Shown here: positions 36,141 to 44,511 of the stretch, piece after piece
How the letters are laid out: each line of letters opens with the position of its first letter
Position numbering within the stretch: the first letter of the stretch is position 1
From: Chryseobacterium arthrosphaerae
Lineage (GTDB): Bacteria; Bacteroidota; Bacteroidia; Flavobacteriales; Weeksellaceae
NCBI RefSeq assembly: GCF_001684965.1
Contig: NZ_MAYG01000001.1
Span: 744,001 to 808,000 of the forward strand
Reading direction: 5' to 3'
Length of the DNA stretch: 64,000 nt
Translations under genes and position numbers: made by a program
Notes under the pieces: generated by a model
What the model saw: the letters and a program-made list of their open reading frames with translations, nothing else
Told to the model about the DNA's origin: nothing
The model's database searches: none

Positions 36141-37487
36141 ATGAGGAATTTTTTTAAACTTCAATGCATAGCTTTTGTTTTTATCCTTATTTCCTGTACA
36201 AATAATGATGAAAATGCTCCTGTTTTTCCTGAAGGAAGTACGGAATCTGTCAATCTCTGGGTACAGGATAGCATGAGAAGATATTATTATTGGGCAGATC
36301 AGATGCCTGCCCAACCGGATTATCATTTACCTGTAAAAGACTTTTTTCAGAGCCTTCTGTCTCCTCAGGACCGGTTTTCTTTTATTGTGAATACAGAAGA
36401 TTCTTCCACCTATCCACGTTCTGTACGCAATATGTACGGTTTTGATTATACCGTGATCCAGTTGGGAAATGGGAAAGTGGTTACCGTGGTGAAGCTGGTT
36501 CTCCAGAATTCTCCTGCTTTCAATGCCGGACTGGAACGGGGAACAGTCATTACCAAAATCAACGGAAAAGCCGTAACCGCAGCCAATGCAGAAACCATTG
36601 CAGCATCTATGAAAGATTTTACTGTTCTGGACCTTACCGTAGGAAGCTGGAAAAACGGGACGGTGACTGATGAAAAGGACATTAAAGTATACTACGGTCT
36701 TTCTTTCCCGCAGTCTACCTTATCTAAAATATTTGAAAAAAACGGTAAAAAGGCAGGTTACCTTTATATCTACGATTTCCCGGAAGGAATGATGCCGGTT
36801 CTCAGTCAGAAATTTGCCGAGTTTAAAGCTGCCGGCGTGCAGGAACTTATCCTGGACCTGAGGTACAACTACGGAGGATCGGTATCCGCCGCTGCTGCTC
36901 TTTGTGCACTGATCCCTTCAGGAATATCATCCGATTCTCCATTCATTATTTTTAAGGGAAACAAAAACGGTGGTGAAGTGAAAAGGACTTTCTCTCAACA
37001 GATTGCCTATGAGCCCAAAGCAATTGGTTTCAATACATTACGGGCGAATGCATTAGGGTTGGGCAAAGTCTATATTCTTACGTCAAACAGTACCGCTTCT
37101 GCAGCTGAAATAGTCATCAATAATCTGAAACCTTATATGCAGGTTATCCAGATCGGGGATGTAACGCTGGGAAAAGATATGGCCGGATTTGTTGTAGAAG
37201 ACCGCCGTAAGCCGAGAAAAATCCCATGGCAGATTCATCCCGTCATTTATAAAGTGTATAACGCCAATGGAGCCGGAGAATACAGCAGTGGAATTACACC
37301 ACAGATTTCTGTAAATGAATATGGTGAGCTTCCCTTATTGCCCTTAGGTGACCCCAATGAAACCTTGATTTCCTCCGTCCTGAACGGCAATTACTTTAAA
37401 ACAGCCAGTGGAGCAACCGTTTCAGGAAAAACCAGAATCCTGTTCCAGAGTGATGTACCTCCCATGGTTTTTGGAAAAGGAAGATAA
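36141..37487 (+). CDS. S41 family tail-specific peptidase, lipoprotein
   Basis: A 448-residue C-terminal-processing-type peptidase. Lipobox near residue 19 (LISC), a PDZ-like domain at about 90-185, and the S41 catalytic core at about 190-400. The core has the LDLRYNYGGS motif near 240, the catalytic Ser in TSNSTASAAE near 320 and Lys in LGKDMAG near 345. Such proteases act in the periplasm or at the surface. It lies 6 bases after the preceding lipoprotein gene. In this locus it may process the surface proteins or peptides imported by the receptor, which is inference. Confidence 0.92.
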   Translation: MRNFFKLQCIAFVFILISCTNNDENAPVFPEGSTESVNLWVQDSMRRYYYWADQMPAQPDYHLPVKDFFQSLLSPQDRFSFIVNTEDSSTYPRSVRNMYGFDYTVIQLGNGKVVTVVKLVLQNSPAFNAGLERGTVITKINGKAVTAANAETIAASMKDFTVLDLTVGSWKNGTVTDEKDIKVYYGLSFPQSTLSKIFEKNGKKAGYLYIYDFPEGMMPVLSQKFAEFKAAGVQELILDLRYNYGGSVSAAAALCALIPSGISSDSPFIIFKGNKNGGEVKRTFSQQIAYEPKAIGFNTLRANALGLGKVYILTSNSTASAAEIVINNLKPYMQVIQIGDVTLGKDMAGFVVEDRRKPRKIPWQIHPVIYKVYNANGAGEYSSGITPQISVNEYGELPLLPLGDPNETLISSVLNGNYFKTASGATVSGKTRILFQSDVPPMVFGKGR

Positions 37488-37550
37488 GAGGAAAAGCCGG
37501 GAAGTGGAAAGACAAATCTTTATTTAAAAATAATCACAAAAAATAATAGT

Positions 37551-37820
37551 ATGCAGGGAATAGAGCCAAAACTTCACACGAGCCTGACCAGCCGTATCGA
37601 ATATTACCGCCTGCTGATAGAAGCGGTAAATGATCCTGAAGCCGGATCATCCGATGTAGCCACCCAGATTTCAGAATTGGGCCATCTGTATGAAGAGTAT
37701 CTGCTTAATAAAAAGAATCTTGAACAGAGCATTAAGAACTACAGGGCATATCATAATGATTTAAGAAAGAAACTGACTTTAAGACTCCGGGAACTCAGAA
37801 GAAAAGAAAGACAGAAATAG
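37551..37820 (+). CDS. Small helical protein of unknown function
   Basis: An 89-residue, highly charged protein with no signal peptide. The C-terminal half (about 45-89) is strongly Lys/Arg/Glu-rich and likely forms a coiled coil. It starts 63 bases after the S41 gene. I do not recognise a family. Confidence 0.7.
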   Translation: MQGIEPKLHTSLTSRIEYYRLLIEAVNDPEAGSSDVATQISELGHLYEEYLLNKKNLEQSIKNYRAYHNDLRKKLTLRLRELRRKERQK

Positions 37821-37960
37821 CGTATTGCCTGCCATCAGGTTAAACGAGTAAAAATGATGCGGATATTTTATTCTCTTGGAGATTTCACAGATTGTATGGA
37901 TGTCTGTGGATAAGAAAACAGAGATTTTCAAAGCTCTTTTGTAATTAAACCATATTTTTA

Positions 37961-38087
37961 AACCATTAAGGAGAATGATGTTTTTAAGCTAAGTTAAGGT
38001 AAAAATCAAAGATTTTTACGGTGCAGCTCTTAAATAAAGCGAAGCTCTTCTTAATATTCTTATCTTCTTAATTTGCTCTTAATGGTT
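37961..38087. repeat. Dispersed hairpin repeat, copy A
   Basis: Bounded by AACCATTAAG (37961-37970) and CTTAATGGTT (38078-38087), a perfect 10-bp inverted repeat 127 bases long. It has no coding capacity and resembles a small non-autonomous element. Confidence 0.75.
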
Positions 38088-38214
38088 CAAATAAAAAATA
38101 TAAAATTTATTTGCAGATCAACACAGAATCTTTTGTGGTATTATTTTATTCTCTCACAGATTATGCAGATGTTTGAGATTTTCAAAGCTCTTTTGTAATT
38201 AAACCATATTTTAA

Positions 38215-38337
38215 AACCATTAAGGAGAATGAAGTTTTTAAGCTAAGTTAAGGTAAAAATCAAAGATTTTTACGGTGCAGCACTTAAAGCGAAGCTCTTC
38301 TTAATATTCTTATCTTCTTAATTATCTCTTAATGGTT
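38215..38337. repeat. Dispersed hairpin repeat, copy B
   Basis: Bounded by AACCATTAAG (38215-38224) and CTTAATGGTT (38328-38337), 123 bases, with interior nearly identical to copy A. Confidence 0.75.
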
Positions 38338-38574
38338 CAAATAAAAAATATAAAATTTCATTTGCAAATCAAAGCAGGGTCTTTTTGGTGTTATTTTTTA
38401 TTTCTCGCAGATGACGCAGATTACGCAGATGTTTGTACATAAAAAACTAAGATTTTCAAAAATCAATTAATTGAATTAATTCTTCTAAGAAAATTTTAGT
38501 GCGTTTTGATATAGCCAGCCATTGTTACATCTCTTCTTTTATTTTTAAATTCATACATTTATGACTTCAAGTTG

Positions 38575-38582
38575 AGAGGAGG
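38575..38582 (+). promoter_or_regulatory. Strong Shine-Dalgarno sequence
   Basis: AGAGGAGG, 5 bases before the ATG at 38588. Such a strong site is unusual for Bacteroidota and fixes the start of the next gene. Confidence 0.75.
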
Positions 38583-38587
38583 TATTT

Positions 38588-39310
38588 ATGAATTACTATG
38601 CATCAGATTTATCGGGATATCTGCACCTGTTTTGGCAGTTTTCCTGGCCGCAGTGGCTGGTGTTCAGTCTTATCATCAATGTTTTTCTGTATCTGTTTTC
38701 CATAGGACTTTATCTTTTTATAGACAGGACCTGCCGCAAAAGGGCTTTGCAGGAAAAGGATCATCCTGTCACAAAATCTGACTTGTATCTGAGCTTTCTT
38801 ACCATCATTTGTAATAGTCTCGTCATGCTGATCGGTGTTTTTTTATGGAAAAACGGCTGGATTCAGCTGGGATCAGGACAGTCGGCAATGACGGTTATCC
38901 TGGAAGTGGCTGTACTGCTTCTGTTGATGGATCTTCTGATGTATTTCTTTCATTATGCAGCTCATTTACCTTTTGTTTACAAGCTGTTGCATGGAAAACA
39001 CCATGAGCATGTAAGCACCAATTATCTGAGCCTTTTTGTACTTCATCCGTTAGAAACGATCGGTTTCGGATTGATGATGCTGGTATTGCTGATGAGCTAT
39101 GATTTTTCTGTAATTTCAATTTCCGTTTATCTGCTGATCAATCTGATATGGGGAACTGTTGGCCATCTGAACAGAGAATTTTTTCCAGCCTCCTTCGACA
39201 GGTTTTTCGTGGGAACAACAAGATTTCATAATCTGCACCATCAGGATGAAACCAAAAACTTTGGATTTTATACATCTCTCTGGGACAGGCTGTTTGGAAC
39301 TTATAAATAA
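38588..39310 (+). CDS. Sterol desaturase / fatty acid hydroxylase family protein
   Basis: A 240-residue integral membrane di-iron enzyme. The histidine boxes are in FFHYAAH (near residue 118), HGKHHEH (near 134) and HNLHHQ (near 217), matching the H-x3-H, H-x2-HH and H-x2-HH pattern of the family. Four or so membrane helices surround them. It hydroxylates or desaturates a lipid using oxygen; the substrate could be a fatty acid or a hopanoid-type lipid. It stands alone, with intergenic repeats on both sides. Confidence 0.9.
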   Translation: MNYYASDLSGYLHLFWQFSWPQWLVFSLIINVFLYLFSIGLYLFIDRTCRKRALQEKDHPVTKSDLYLSFLTIICNSLVMLIGVFLWKNGWIQLGSGQSAMTVILEVAVLLLLMDLLMYFFHYAAHLPFVYKLLHGKHHEHVSTNYLSLFVLHPLETIGFGLMMLVLLMSYDFSVISISVYLLINLIWGTVGHLNREFFPASFDRFFVGTTRFHNLHHQDETKNFGFYTSLWDRLFGTYK

Positions 39311-39576
39311 GAATTATTTCACACTCTCTTCATCTGATCGATTGCAAATCGATGTATTCTTAGCTCCCTTACAATTCAGCATAAACAAAAATGAACTTTG
39401 CGTTAAAAAAATTATGGAGTAATTATTTCTCGCAGATTTTGCGGATTTCGCAGATGATTGGGATTGCTTATTATTTAAATATTTAATAAAAAAGCATGCT
39501 ATGTACCTATGTGGTTAAGACTCTCACTTCGAATCATACCATGCATCTGCGCAGTCAAGATCTTCCGGATCCAATA
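39311..39576. repeat. Intergenic region with repeat fragments
   Basis: It holds a CTCGCAGATTTTGCGGATT-type tract (from about 39427), related to those at 38154 and 38404, and a CTATGTACCTATGTGG half-repeat at 39499, related to the hairpin at 58056. No gene is seen. Confidence 0.55.
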
Positions 39577-39999
39577 TTAAAACCTGAGATGATCTAAAAC
39601 CTTACCCAGCAGGTAATTAAATTGATCCAGTTCTTTCGGGGACAGTATTGCAGAGGTCTGCCGGGTGATATTTTTCCGGAAAGTTTCTGAGTTCTCGATG
39701 ATAAATCTCCCTTTTTCCGTGACAGAAAGATTAAATTTCCGGCGATCCGTTTCGTCTTGTTTCTGAATAATAAGATCATGCGTGATCAAAAACTTCAGCT
39801 GTTTTGAAATGGCTGCCTGGCTTATATTAAAAGCTGCTGAGATTTCTTTTCCCGTTGCTCCCTTTTTGCGGAGAATAAACTCAATAATATTATAATGAGC
39901 TGCCGTCACTCCATTAATGTTCCCTCTGTTCATATGAGCCAGAATAAGGCACTGAAAATCAGTAAATGTGTTAAAAAATTCTTTTTCAATCGGTTTCAT
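39577..39999 (-). CDS. MarR family transcriptional regulator
   Basis: A 140-residue winged-helix regulator. Its recognition helix region is near residues 52-75 (GKEISAAFNISQAAISKQLKFLITHDLI) and the wing near 80-90 (DETDRRKFNLSV). It is divergent from a UvrA-like gene with only 50 bases between the start codons and a TTAAC/GTTAA palindrome in the gap, so it very likely controls it. Confidence 0.92.
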   Translation of the reverse strand: MKPIEKEFFNTFTDFQCLILAHMNRGNINGVTAAHYNIIEFILRKKGATGKEISAAFNISQAAISKQLKFLITHDLIIQKQDETDRRKFNLSVTEKGRFIIENSETFRKNITRQTSAILSPKELDQFNYLLGKVLDHLRF

Positions 40000-40010
40000 G
40001 ATAAATATAC

Positions 40011-40023
40011 TTAACTTAGTTAA
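40011..40023. promoter_or_regulatory. Candidate MarR operator between marR and uvrA-like
   Basis: TTAAC-TTA-GTTAA, a perfect 5-bp inverted repeat just after the -7 element of the marR gene (TATCTTTG on the minus strand, 40038-40031). Confidence 0.5.
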
Positions 40024-40049
40024 TTATTAACAAAGATAATCATTGTATC

Positions 40050-42299
40050 ATGGAAAATATAAAAATTACGAATGCAAGGCAGAATAATCTTAAAAATATT
40101 TCCATACATATTCCAAAAAATAAGATGGTTGTTTTTACGGGCGTATCAGGTTCAGGAAAATCATCGCTGGTATTTGAAACCATTGGTGCAGAAGCCCAGC
40201 GGCAGATCAATGAAACGCAGAACAGCTTTGTAAGAAACAGGCTGCAGCATTATGGCGTACCGGATGTAGATAAAATTGAAAACCTCAATGTTCCTATTAT
40301 CATCAATCAGAAAAGGTTAGGAGGGAATGCAAGGTCAACGGTAGGAACGGCTGCTGATGTTTATGCTTCTCTGAGACTTCTGTTTTCAAGAATGGGAAGA
40401 CCGTTTGTGGGATATTCCAATGTTTTTTCTTTCAACAACCCTCAGGGGATGTGCCCGGAATGTGAAGGATTGGGATTTATTCAGACCGTTAATATTACAA
40501 CCCTGATTGATAAGAATAAATCTTTAAACGAGGGAGCGGTACAATTTCCAACCTTTCAGCCGGGAGGATGGCGATTAACCAGATATACTCTGTCCGGTTA
40601 TTTTGATAATGATAAAAAGCTTAAAGACTTTACCGGTAAAGAATGGGAAATTCTGCTGTATGCGGAAGAACATAAACCTAAACATCCTCATAAAGATTGG
40701 GGAAAAACTGTAAAATATGAAGGAATTATTCCAAGAATAGAAAAAGCATTCCTTAAAAAAGATTCGAAGGAAAATATATCAAGAAAAGAGGCCCTCAAAA
40801 ATGTTGTCATTACGAAAACCTGTCCATCCTGCCACGGGAAACGCCTTAATGAAAAGGTATTGTCCTGTACAATCCAGGGAAAAAGTATTGCCGACTGTAC
40901 GGCACTCTCTATTGATGAATTGTCCGGATTTATCAATTCTTTAGAATCAAAAACCTATGAAGTGATCATTAAAGAACTTTCCGGGAAATTACAGAATATC
41001 ATCAATATCGGATTGCAGTATCTGACACTGGACAGAAGTACCAATACGCTTTCCGGCGGTGAATCCCAACGGATAAAAATGGTCCGGAATCTGGGAAACA
41101 GCCTGGTAGACCTGCTGTATATTTTTGATGAGCCGAGTATTGGACTTCACCCGAAAGACTTACAAAACATTATCAGCATCATTGAGCAGATCAGGGACAA
41201 AGGAAATTCTGTACTGATTGTGGAACATGACCCTGATATTATCAAAACGGCAGACTGGGTGATCGATATAGGTCCCGGCTCCGGAAAAAACGGCGGTGAA
41301 GTAATATTTGAAGGGACATTCCGTGAGCTGATGAGGTCCAAAGGAAAAACAGGATCGTATTTTGCACAGAAGCCTGTCATCAATAAGCAACCAAGGCCGC
41401 ACTCAGGTTATCTGGAAATCAGAAATGCAGATCTTCATAATTTAAAAAATATAAATGTCAATATTCCAACCGGGGTGATGACGGTGGTAACCGGTGTGGC
41501 CGGTTCAGGGAAAAGTTCTTTGATCAATAGGGTTTTACCAATGTTTTATCCGGATATTACGGTGATAGACCAGTCTATGTTTGCTGCCAGTGCCCGTTCC
41601 AATCTGCTCACGTATTTAAATATATCCGATACTGTGCGTCAGCTTTTTGCCCATTCTAATCATGTTTCGGAGAAACTTTTCAGCAGAAACAGTGAAGGGG
41701 CCTGTAAAAATTGTAAAGGATTGGGTGTTGAAAGAATAGATCTTGCCTTTATGGATGATATTGAGCAGCCTTGTGAAGAATGTGGCGGCTCCGGTTTTGA
41801 CCCCAAAGTATTAAAGTACAGGTATCACCAAAAAACCATCGTAGAGGTAATGAATATGACTGTCTCAGAAGCTATCTCTTTTTTTACGGATCAATCGGTC
41901 ATCAGACATTTTGAGGTACTGATTAGGTTAGGGCTGGATTATCTTATTTTGGGACAGCGTTTAGACAGTTTTTCCGGAGGAGAAAGACAACGGTTGAAAT
42001 TAACCAGAGAACTCAGACACAGCCATCAGACAATCATTCTGGATGAACCGAGCACAGGGCTGCATCCCAGCGATACCCGGAAGCTTTTATCTTTTTTCAG
42101 TGAACTTACAGATCAGCATAATACCCTGATCGTTATAGAACATAATCTGGACATTATTGCCCAGGCAGACTGGATCATTGATATAGGACCGGGAGCAGGA
42201 AAATTGGGCGGGGAAATTATGTTTGAAGGAACTCCGGAAGAGCTGCTGAAGGATAAAATCTCCTATACTGGTCAGTTTTTAAGAAAGCATCTGAAATAA
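40050..42299 (+). CDS. UvrA-like ABC protein lacking the UvrB-binding domain
   Basis: A 749-residue member of the UvrA family with two ABC ATPase modules. Walker A motifs are GVSGSGKSS (near 32) and GVAGSGKSS (near 482). Signatures are [10 protein letters not shown] (near 336) and [10 protein letters not shown] (near 644). Walker B motifs are [11 protein letters not shown] and [11 protein letters not shown]. Zinc-type Cys pairs occur in CPECEG, CPSCHG, CKNCKG and CEECGG. After the first Walker A region the sequence passes from [10 protein letters not shown] directly to [15 protein letters not shown]. The UvrB-binding segment of canonical UvrA (about 940 residues) is therefore missing. This is the UvrA2/DrrC class, associated with drug tolerance rather than general excision repair. 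It is divergent from a MarR regulator. Confidence 0.92.
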   Translation: MENIKITNARQNNLKNISIHIPKNKMVVFTGVSGSGKSSLVFETIGAEAQRQINETQNSFVRNRLQHYGVPDVDKIENLNVPIIINQKRLGGNARSTVGTAADVYASLRLLFSRMGRPFVGYSNVFSFNNPQGMCPECEGLGFIQTVNITTLIDKNKSLNEGAVQFPTFQPGGWRLTRYTLSGYFDNDKKLKDFTGKEWEILLYAEEHKPKHPHKDWGKTVKYEGIIPRIEKAFLKKDSKENISRKEALKNVVITKTCPSCHGKRLNEKVLSCTIQGKSIADCTALSIDELSGFINSLESKTYEVIIKELSGKLQNIINIGLQYLTLDRSTNTLSGGESQRIKMVRNLGNSLVDLLYIFDEPSIGLHPKDLQNIISIIEQIRDKGNSVLIVEHDPDIIKTADWVIDIGPGSGKNGGEVIFEGTFRELMRSKGKTGSYFAQKPVINKQPRPHSGYLEIRNADLHNLKNINVNIPTGVMTVVTGVAGSGKSSLINRVLPMFYPDITVIDQSMFAASARSNLLTYLNISDTVRQLFAHSNHVSEKLFSRNSEGACKNCKGLGVERIDLAFMDDIEQPCEECGGSGFDPKVLKYRYHQKTIVEVMNMTVSEAISFFTDQSVIRHFEVLIRLGLDYLILGQRLDSFSGGERQRLKLTRELRHSHQTIILDEPSTGLHPSDTRKLLSFFSELTDQHNTLIVIEHNLDIIAQADWIIDIGPGAGKLGGEIMFEGTPEELLKDKISYTGQFLRKHLK

Positions 42300-42304
42300 T
42301 AATA

Positions 42305-42408
42305 AACCATTAAGATTTTTGAAGACAAAAGGAAGTCAGACAGCAGGCGTTTTCTTAAAGCGATGTTTTACTTAGCTATCCTTAAACTCTTATCCGATCT
42401 TAATGGTT
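42305..42408. repeat. Dispersed hairpin repeat, copy C
   Basis: Bounded by AACCATTAAG (42305-42314) and CTTAATGGTT (42399-42408), 104 bases. It has the same ends as copies A and B but a different interior, and begins 6 bases after the UvrA-like stop codon. Confidence 0.7.
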
Positions 42409-42463
42409 TAAAACTATAAATCATTATGTCTTAAAAACACATAACAGGTAACTGGAATTGAGA

Positions 42464-42820
42464 TCACTTGTTTTCTATTGAAGGAATATTCGTAATGATC
42501 TGCCATCTCCCATGGTTCTGTACACAGGTAATAAGAGATGAGAATCGCAGAACAGAACTCTCCAGAGAAACCTGTGCATAGGCAATATTATTTTTCTTTT
42601 CAATAGACTGATAAATAATTTCACGGGGCTTCCCTCCAAAAATCTTATCCCGTACCAGGCTGATATATTCTTCTTTGGAAATAACAAAGATCCCCGTCTG
42701 ATCAAAAAATCCATCCTGAATGTTCTGATAATTGGGGTGAAGAATATGTTCCAGAAGTTCAGCGTCGCTGTTATCACCTCCTTTGATAAAACTTTCAATG
42801 GCTTGTTTTATTTTTTCCAT
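42464..42820 (-). CDS. NTF2-like / SnoaL-like small protein
   Basis: A 118-residue protein with the alpha+beta fold pattern of nuclear-transport-factor-2-like (lumazine-binding-like) proteins: N-terminal helices, then VAQVSLESSVLRFSSLITCVQNHGRWQIIT-like strands. It lies 2 bases after the azoreductase gene. The C-terminal domain of the sigma factor at 43446 belongs to the same fold family, so this may be a partner, inhibitor or ligand-binding enzyme of the same module. Confidence 0.85.
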   Translation of the reverse strand: MEKIKQAIESFIKGGDNSDAELLEHILHPNYQNIQDGFFDQTGIFVISKEEYISLVRDKIFGGKPREIIYQSIEKKNNIAYAQVSLESSVLRFSSLITCVQNHGRWQIITNIPSIENK

Positions 42821-42822
42821 AA

Positions 42823-43401
42823 TTAATTAAAGTGTTTTAAAATTTGTGATTGCTGTAAACTGATTGTATCATAAACTTTTGCCTGATCTACCGTTCCTTC
42901 AAGAGGAAAGTAGGAAATATCGGCAATTCCCATGTGATTCAACAGCTGGGTTAGATGACTTTCCAAAGGATTCAATGCCCCCGTAGGAATGCCGCCCATG
43001 GAAGAAATAATGAAGGCCTTTTTATTTTCCAGCAATCCTTTTGGAATATTGTATCCTGAAAATGTTTTCTTCGTTCTGATCACCAGGTCAAAATAGGCTT
43101 TTAAAGATGAAGGAATACCATAGTTATACATCGGGCAGGTAATGAGAATTTCATTACATCCGTAAAGCTCACTGACCAGTTCATCAGACAGGCTGATGTT
43201 TTCTGAGTCCGGATTTTCACTGAAAAAGGCCTCCACGGTCTGCTGGGTAATATGCGGTAGAGGCGATCTGGTAACATCTCTTTCAAGGATGATTCCATTA
43301 GGATTCTTTACTTTCCATTGCCTGATAAAATAATCTCCAAGTGCTCTTGAATAAGAACCTTCAGTTCTTAGACTGCTGTCGATTCTGAGTAGTGTGTTCA
43401 T
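42823..43401 (-). CDS. azoR: FMN-dependent NADH-azoreductase / flavodoxin-fold quinone reductase
   Basis: A 192-residue flavodoxin-fold enzyme. The FMN-binding region is RIDSSLRTEGSYSRALG near residue 5. The PMYNYGIPSSLKAYFDLV motif near 95 and the SMGG loop near 138 are usual for the AzoR family. AzoR-type enzymes reduce quinones and azo compounds with NADH in two-electron steps. A longer frame begins at a GTG at 43422, but that lies inside the predicted sigma promoter (43418-43444), so the ATG at 43401 is used. The gene is second in the ECF41-type operon. Confidence 0.9.
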   Translation of the reverse strand: MNTLLRIDSSLRTEGSYSRALGDYFIRQWKVKNPNGIILERDVTRSPLPHITQQTVEAFFSENPDSENISLSDELVSELYGCNEILITCPMYNYGIPSSLKAYFDLVIRTKKTFSGYNIPKGLLENKKAFIISSMGGIPTGALNPLESHLTQLLNHMGIADISYFPLEGTVDQAKVYDTISLQQSQILKHFN

Positions 43402-43417
43402 ACTTTTTTTCTTTAAA

Positions 43418-43444
43418 GACACACTGCTTTTGAGAAATGTGACA
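43418..43444 (-). promoter_or_regulatory. ECF41-type promoter of azoR
   Basis: On the minus strand, TGTCACA (43444-43438), 16-base spacer and TGTC (43421-43418). It is identical in both boxes and spacing to the element before the sigma gene, and lies between the sigma stop codon and the azoR start. ECF41 promoters are recalled as TGTCACA and CGTC. Confidence 0.78.
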
Positions 43445-43445
43445 T

Positions 43446-44279
43446 TTATTGCAGCCTTTTTAATTTTTCAGGATCTACAATGGAGTAGATTTCACGGATC
43501 ATCCCCTGGGCATCAATATCCAGAATGTGACAATTATAAATGCGATCTCCCTGCCAGAAGCAGACTGCCGGCTGATGATTGAAAGTATGAAAGCTAAAAG
43601 GTTTATTGCCCAAAAACTGTTGCTGTACAAAAGCCAGAAGCTGCGCAGCAGCAGATTTTCCAACTTCAACCGCTTTGATTACACGAATCCGCTTTCCTCC
43701 ATCTGCCGAGAGCCTGATATCATCCAGGAGAAGTTCCTCTATTTTCGGAATATTGCCGTCGCTTAATGCCTGCTGATACTGTTGGAGAATATTGGGATCA
43801 GCGGATGTGTTAATATGATCCGGGCGGTATTGTATATTCTGCAGTTGCTTGCCGGCACGGCTCAGCAGTTTACGGGAATTTTCTGCCGAAATATCAAGGA
43901 TTTGTGCAATTTCCTGATGGGAATAATCAAAGGCTTCTTTGAGAATGTATACGGCACGTTCCCTTGCATTCAGCTTTTCTAAAAGAACCAGCAGGGTATA
44001 TCGGGTTGTTTGTTCTTTAATCAGTTTATTTTCTGCATTATCAAAAGATATGGGCTCAGGAAGCCATTCTCCGTACACCATTTTTTTGCTGTGGCGGTTT
44101 TTAAAATTAATAGCATGGTTGACGGTGCTTTTGATCAGAAAATTGGTTTCATTTCTAATCTCTGACTGGTCCAAAGAAATATATTTTTCTATTACATCCT
44201 GTACCAGATCCTGGGAATCCTCATATGAACCGGTAATATTATAGGCATAGGTAAGCAGCCTGCTGTAATTTTCCTGCAT
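43446..44279 (-). CDS. ECF41-type sigma factor with fused SnoaL-like domain
   Basis: A 277-residue sigma factor. Region 2 is at about 1-70 and region 4 at about 100-155 (AFDYSHQEIAQILDISAENSRKLLSRA). A C-terminal SnoaL/NTF2-like domain is at about 165-275, carrying DGGKR near residue 192, close to the DGGGK motif of the ECF41 group. In ECF41 the fused domain, not a separate anti-sigma, controls activity. The gene has its own ECF41-type promoter and is followed by azoR and an NTF2-like gene. The inducing signal is unknown; a redox-active small molecule is plausible from azoR. Confidence 0.9.
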   Translation of the reverse strand: MQENYSRLLTYAYNITGSYEDSQDLVQDVIEKYISLDQSEIRNETNFLIKSTVNHAINFKNRHSKKMVYGEWLPEPISFDNAENKLIKEQTTRYTLLVLLEKLNARERAVYILKEAFDYSHQEIAQILDISAENSRKLLSRAGKQLQNIQYRPDHINTSADPNILQQYQQALSDGNIPKIEELLLDDIRLSADGGKRIRVIKAVEVGKSAAAQLLAFVQQQFLGNKPFSFHTFNHQPAVCFWQGDRIYNCHILDIDAQGMIREIYSIVDPEKLKRLQ

Positions 44280-44294
44280 GATATTTCTTTTTAA

Positions 44295-44321
44295 GACAAA
44301 CTTAGTAAAGATAATGTGACA
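44295..44321 (-). promoter_or_regulatory. ECF41-type promoter of the sigma gene
   Basis: On the minus strand, TGTCACA (44321-44315), 16-base spacer and TGTC (44298-44295), 16 bases before the ATG at 44279. A housekeeping-type -7 element, TAAGTTTG (44304-44297), overlaps it, so both basal and autoregulated expression are possible. Confidence 0.75.
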
Positions 44322-44441
44322 GTTTTTATTAAGATAAAAGATTTGTTGTAAACTAATACATAGATTATTATACTATGAACACATTCCCGGAAATTCTGTA
44401 AGATGAAAAATACTAAGGAAAAATAACCGGCAGAAAATATA

Positions 44442-44472
44442 AAACCGCATTGAAACAATTCCAATGCGGTTT
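44442..44472 (-). terminator. Rho-independent terminator of the 1883-residue protein gene
   Basis: AAACCGCATTG / CAATGCGGTTT, 11-bp stem with a 9-base loop, followed on the minus strand by TATATTTT. It lies 39 bases after the stop codon. Confidence 0.82.
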
Positions 44473-44511
44473 ATCATGATCAGTCAGTTTTAATGAAGAA
44501 GCAGATCCTGT

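Larger units (their letters stand above)
37921..38450. repeat. Tandem duplication of a 254-bp intergenic unit
   Basis: Two copies, 37921-38174 and 38175 to about 38450, nearly identical over the first 195 bases and then diverging. Each contains an inverted-repeat element (see 37961 and 38215) followed by a CGCAGATTACGCAGATG-like tract. The region from 37821 to 38587 has no gene. Confidence 0.85.

Noticed and set aside
37921..38450. Insertion sequence remnant
   Set aside because: No transposase fragment and no long terminal inverted repeats beyond the 10-bp hairpin ends; described as repeats instead.
40050..42299. Housekeeping uvrA
   Set aside because: The protein is about 190 residues shorter than canonical UvrA and lacks the UvrB-binding segment, so it is an accessory family member.
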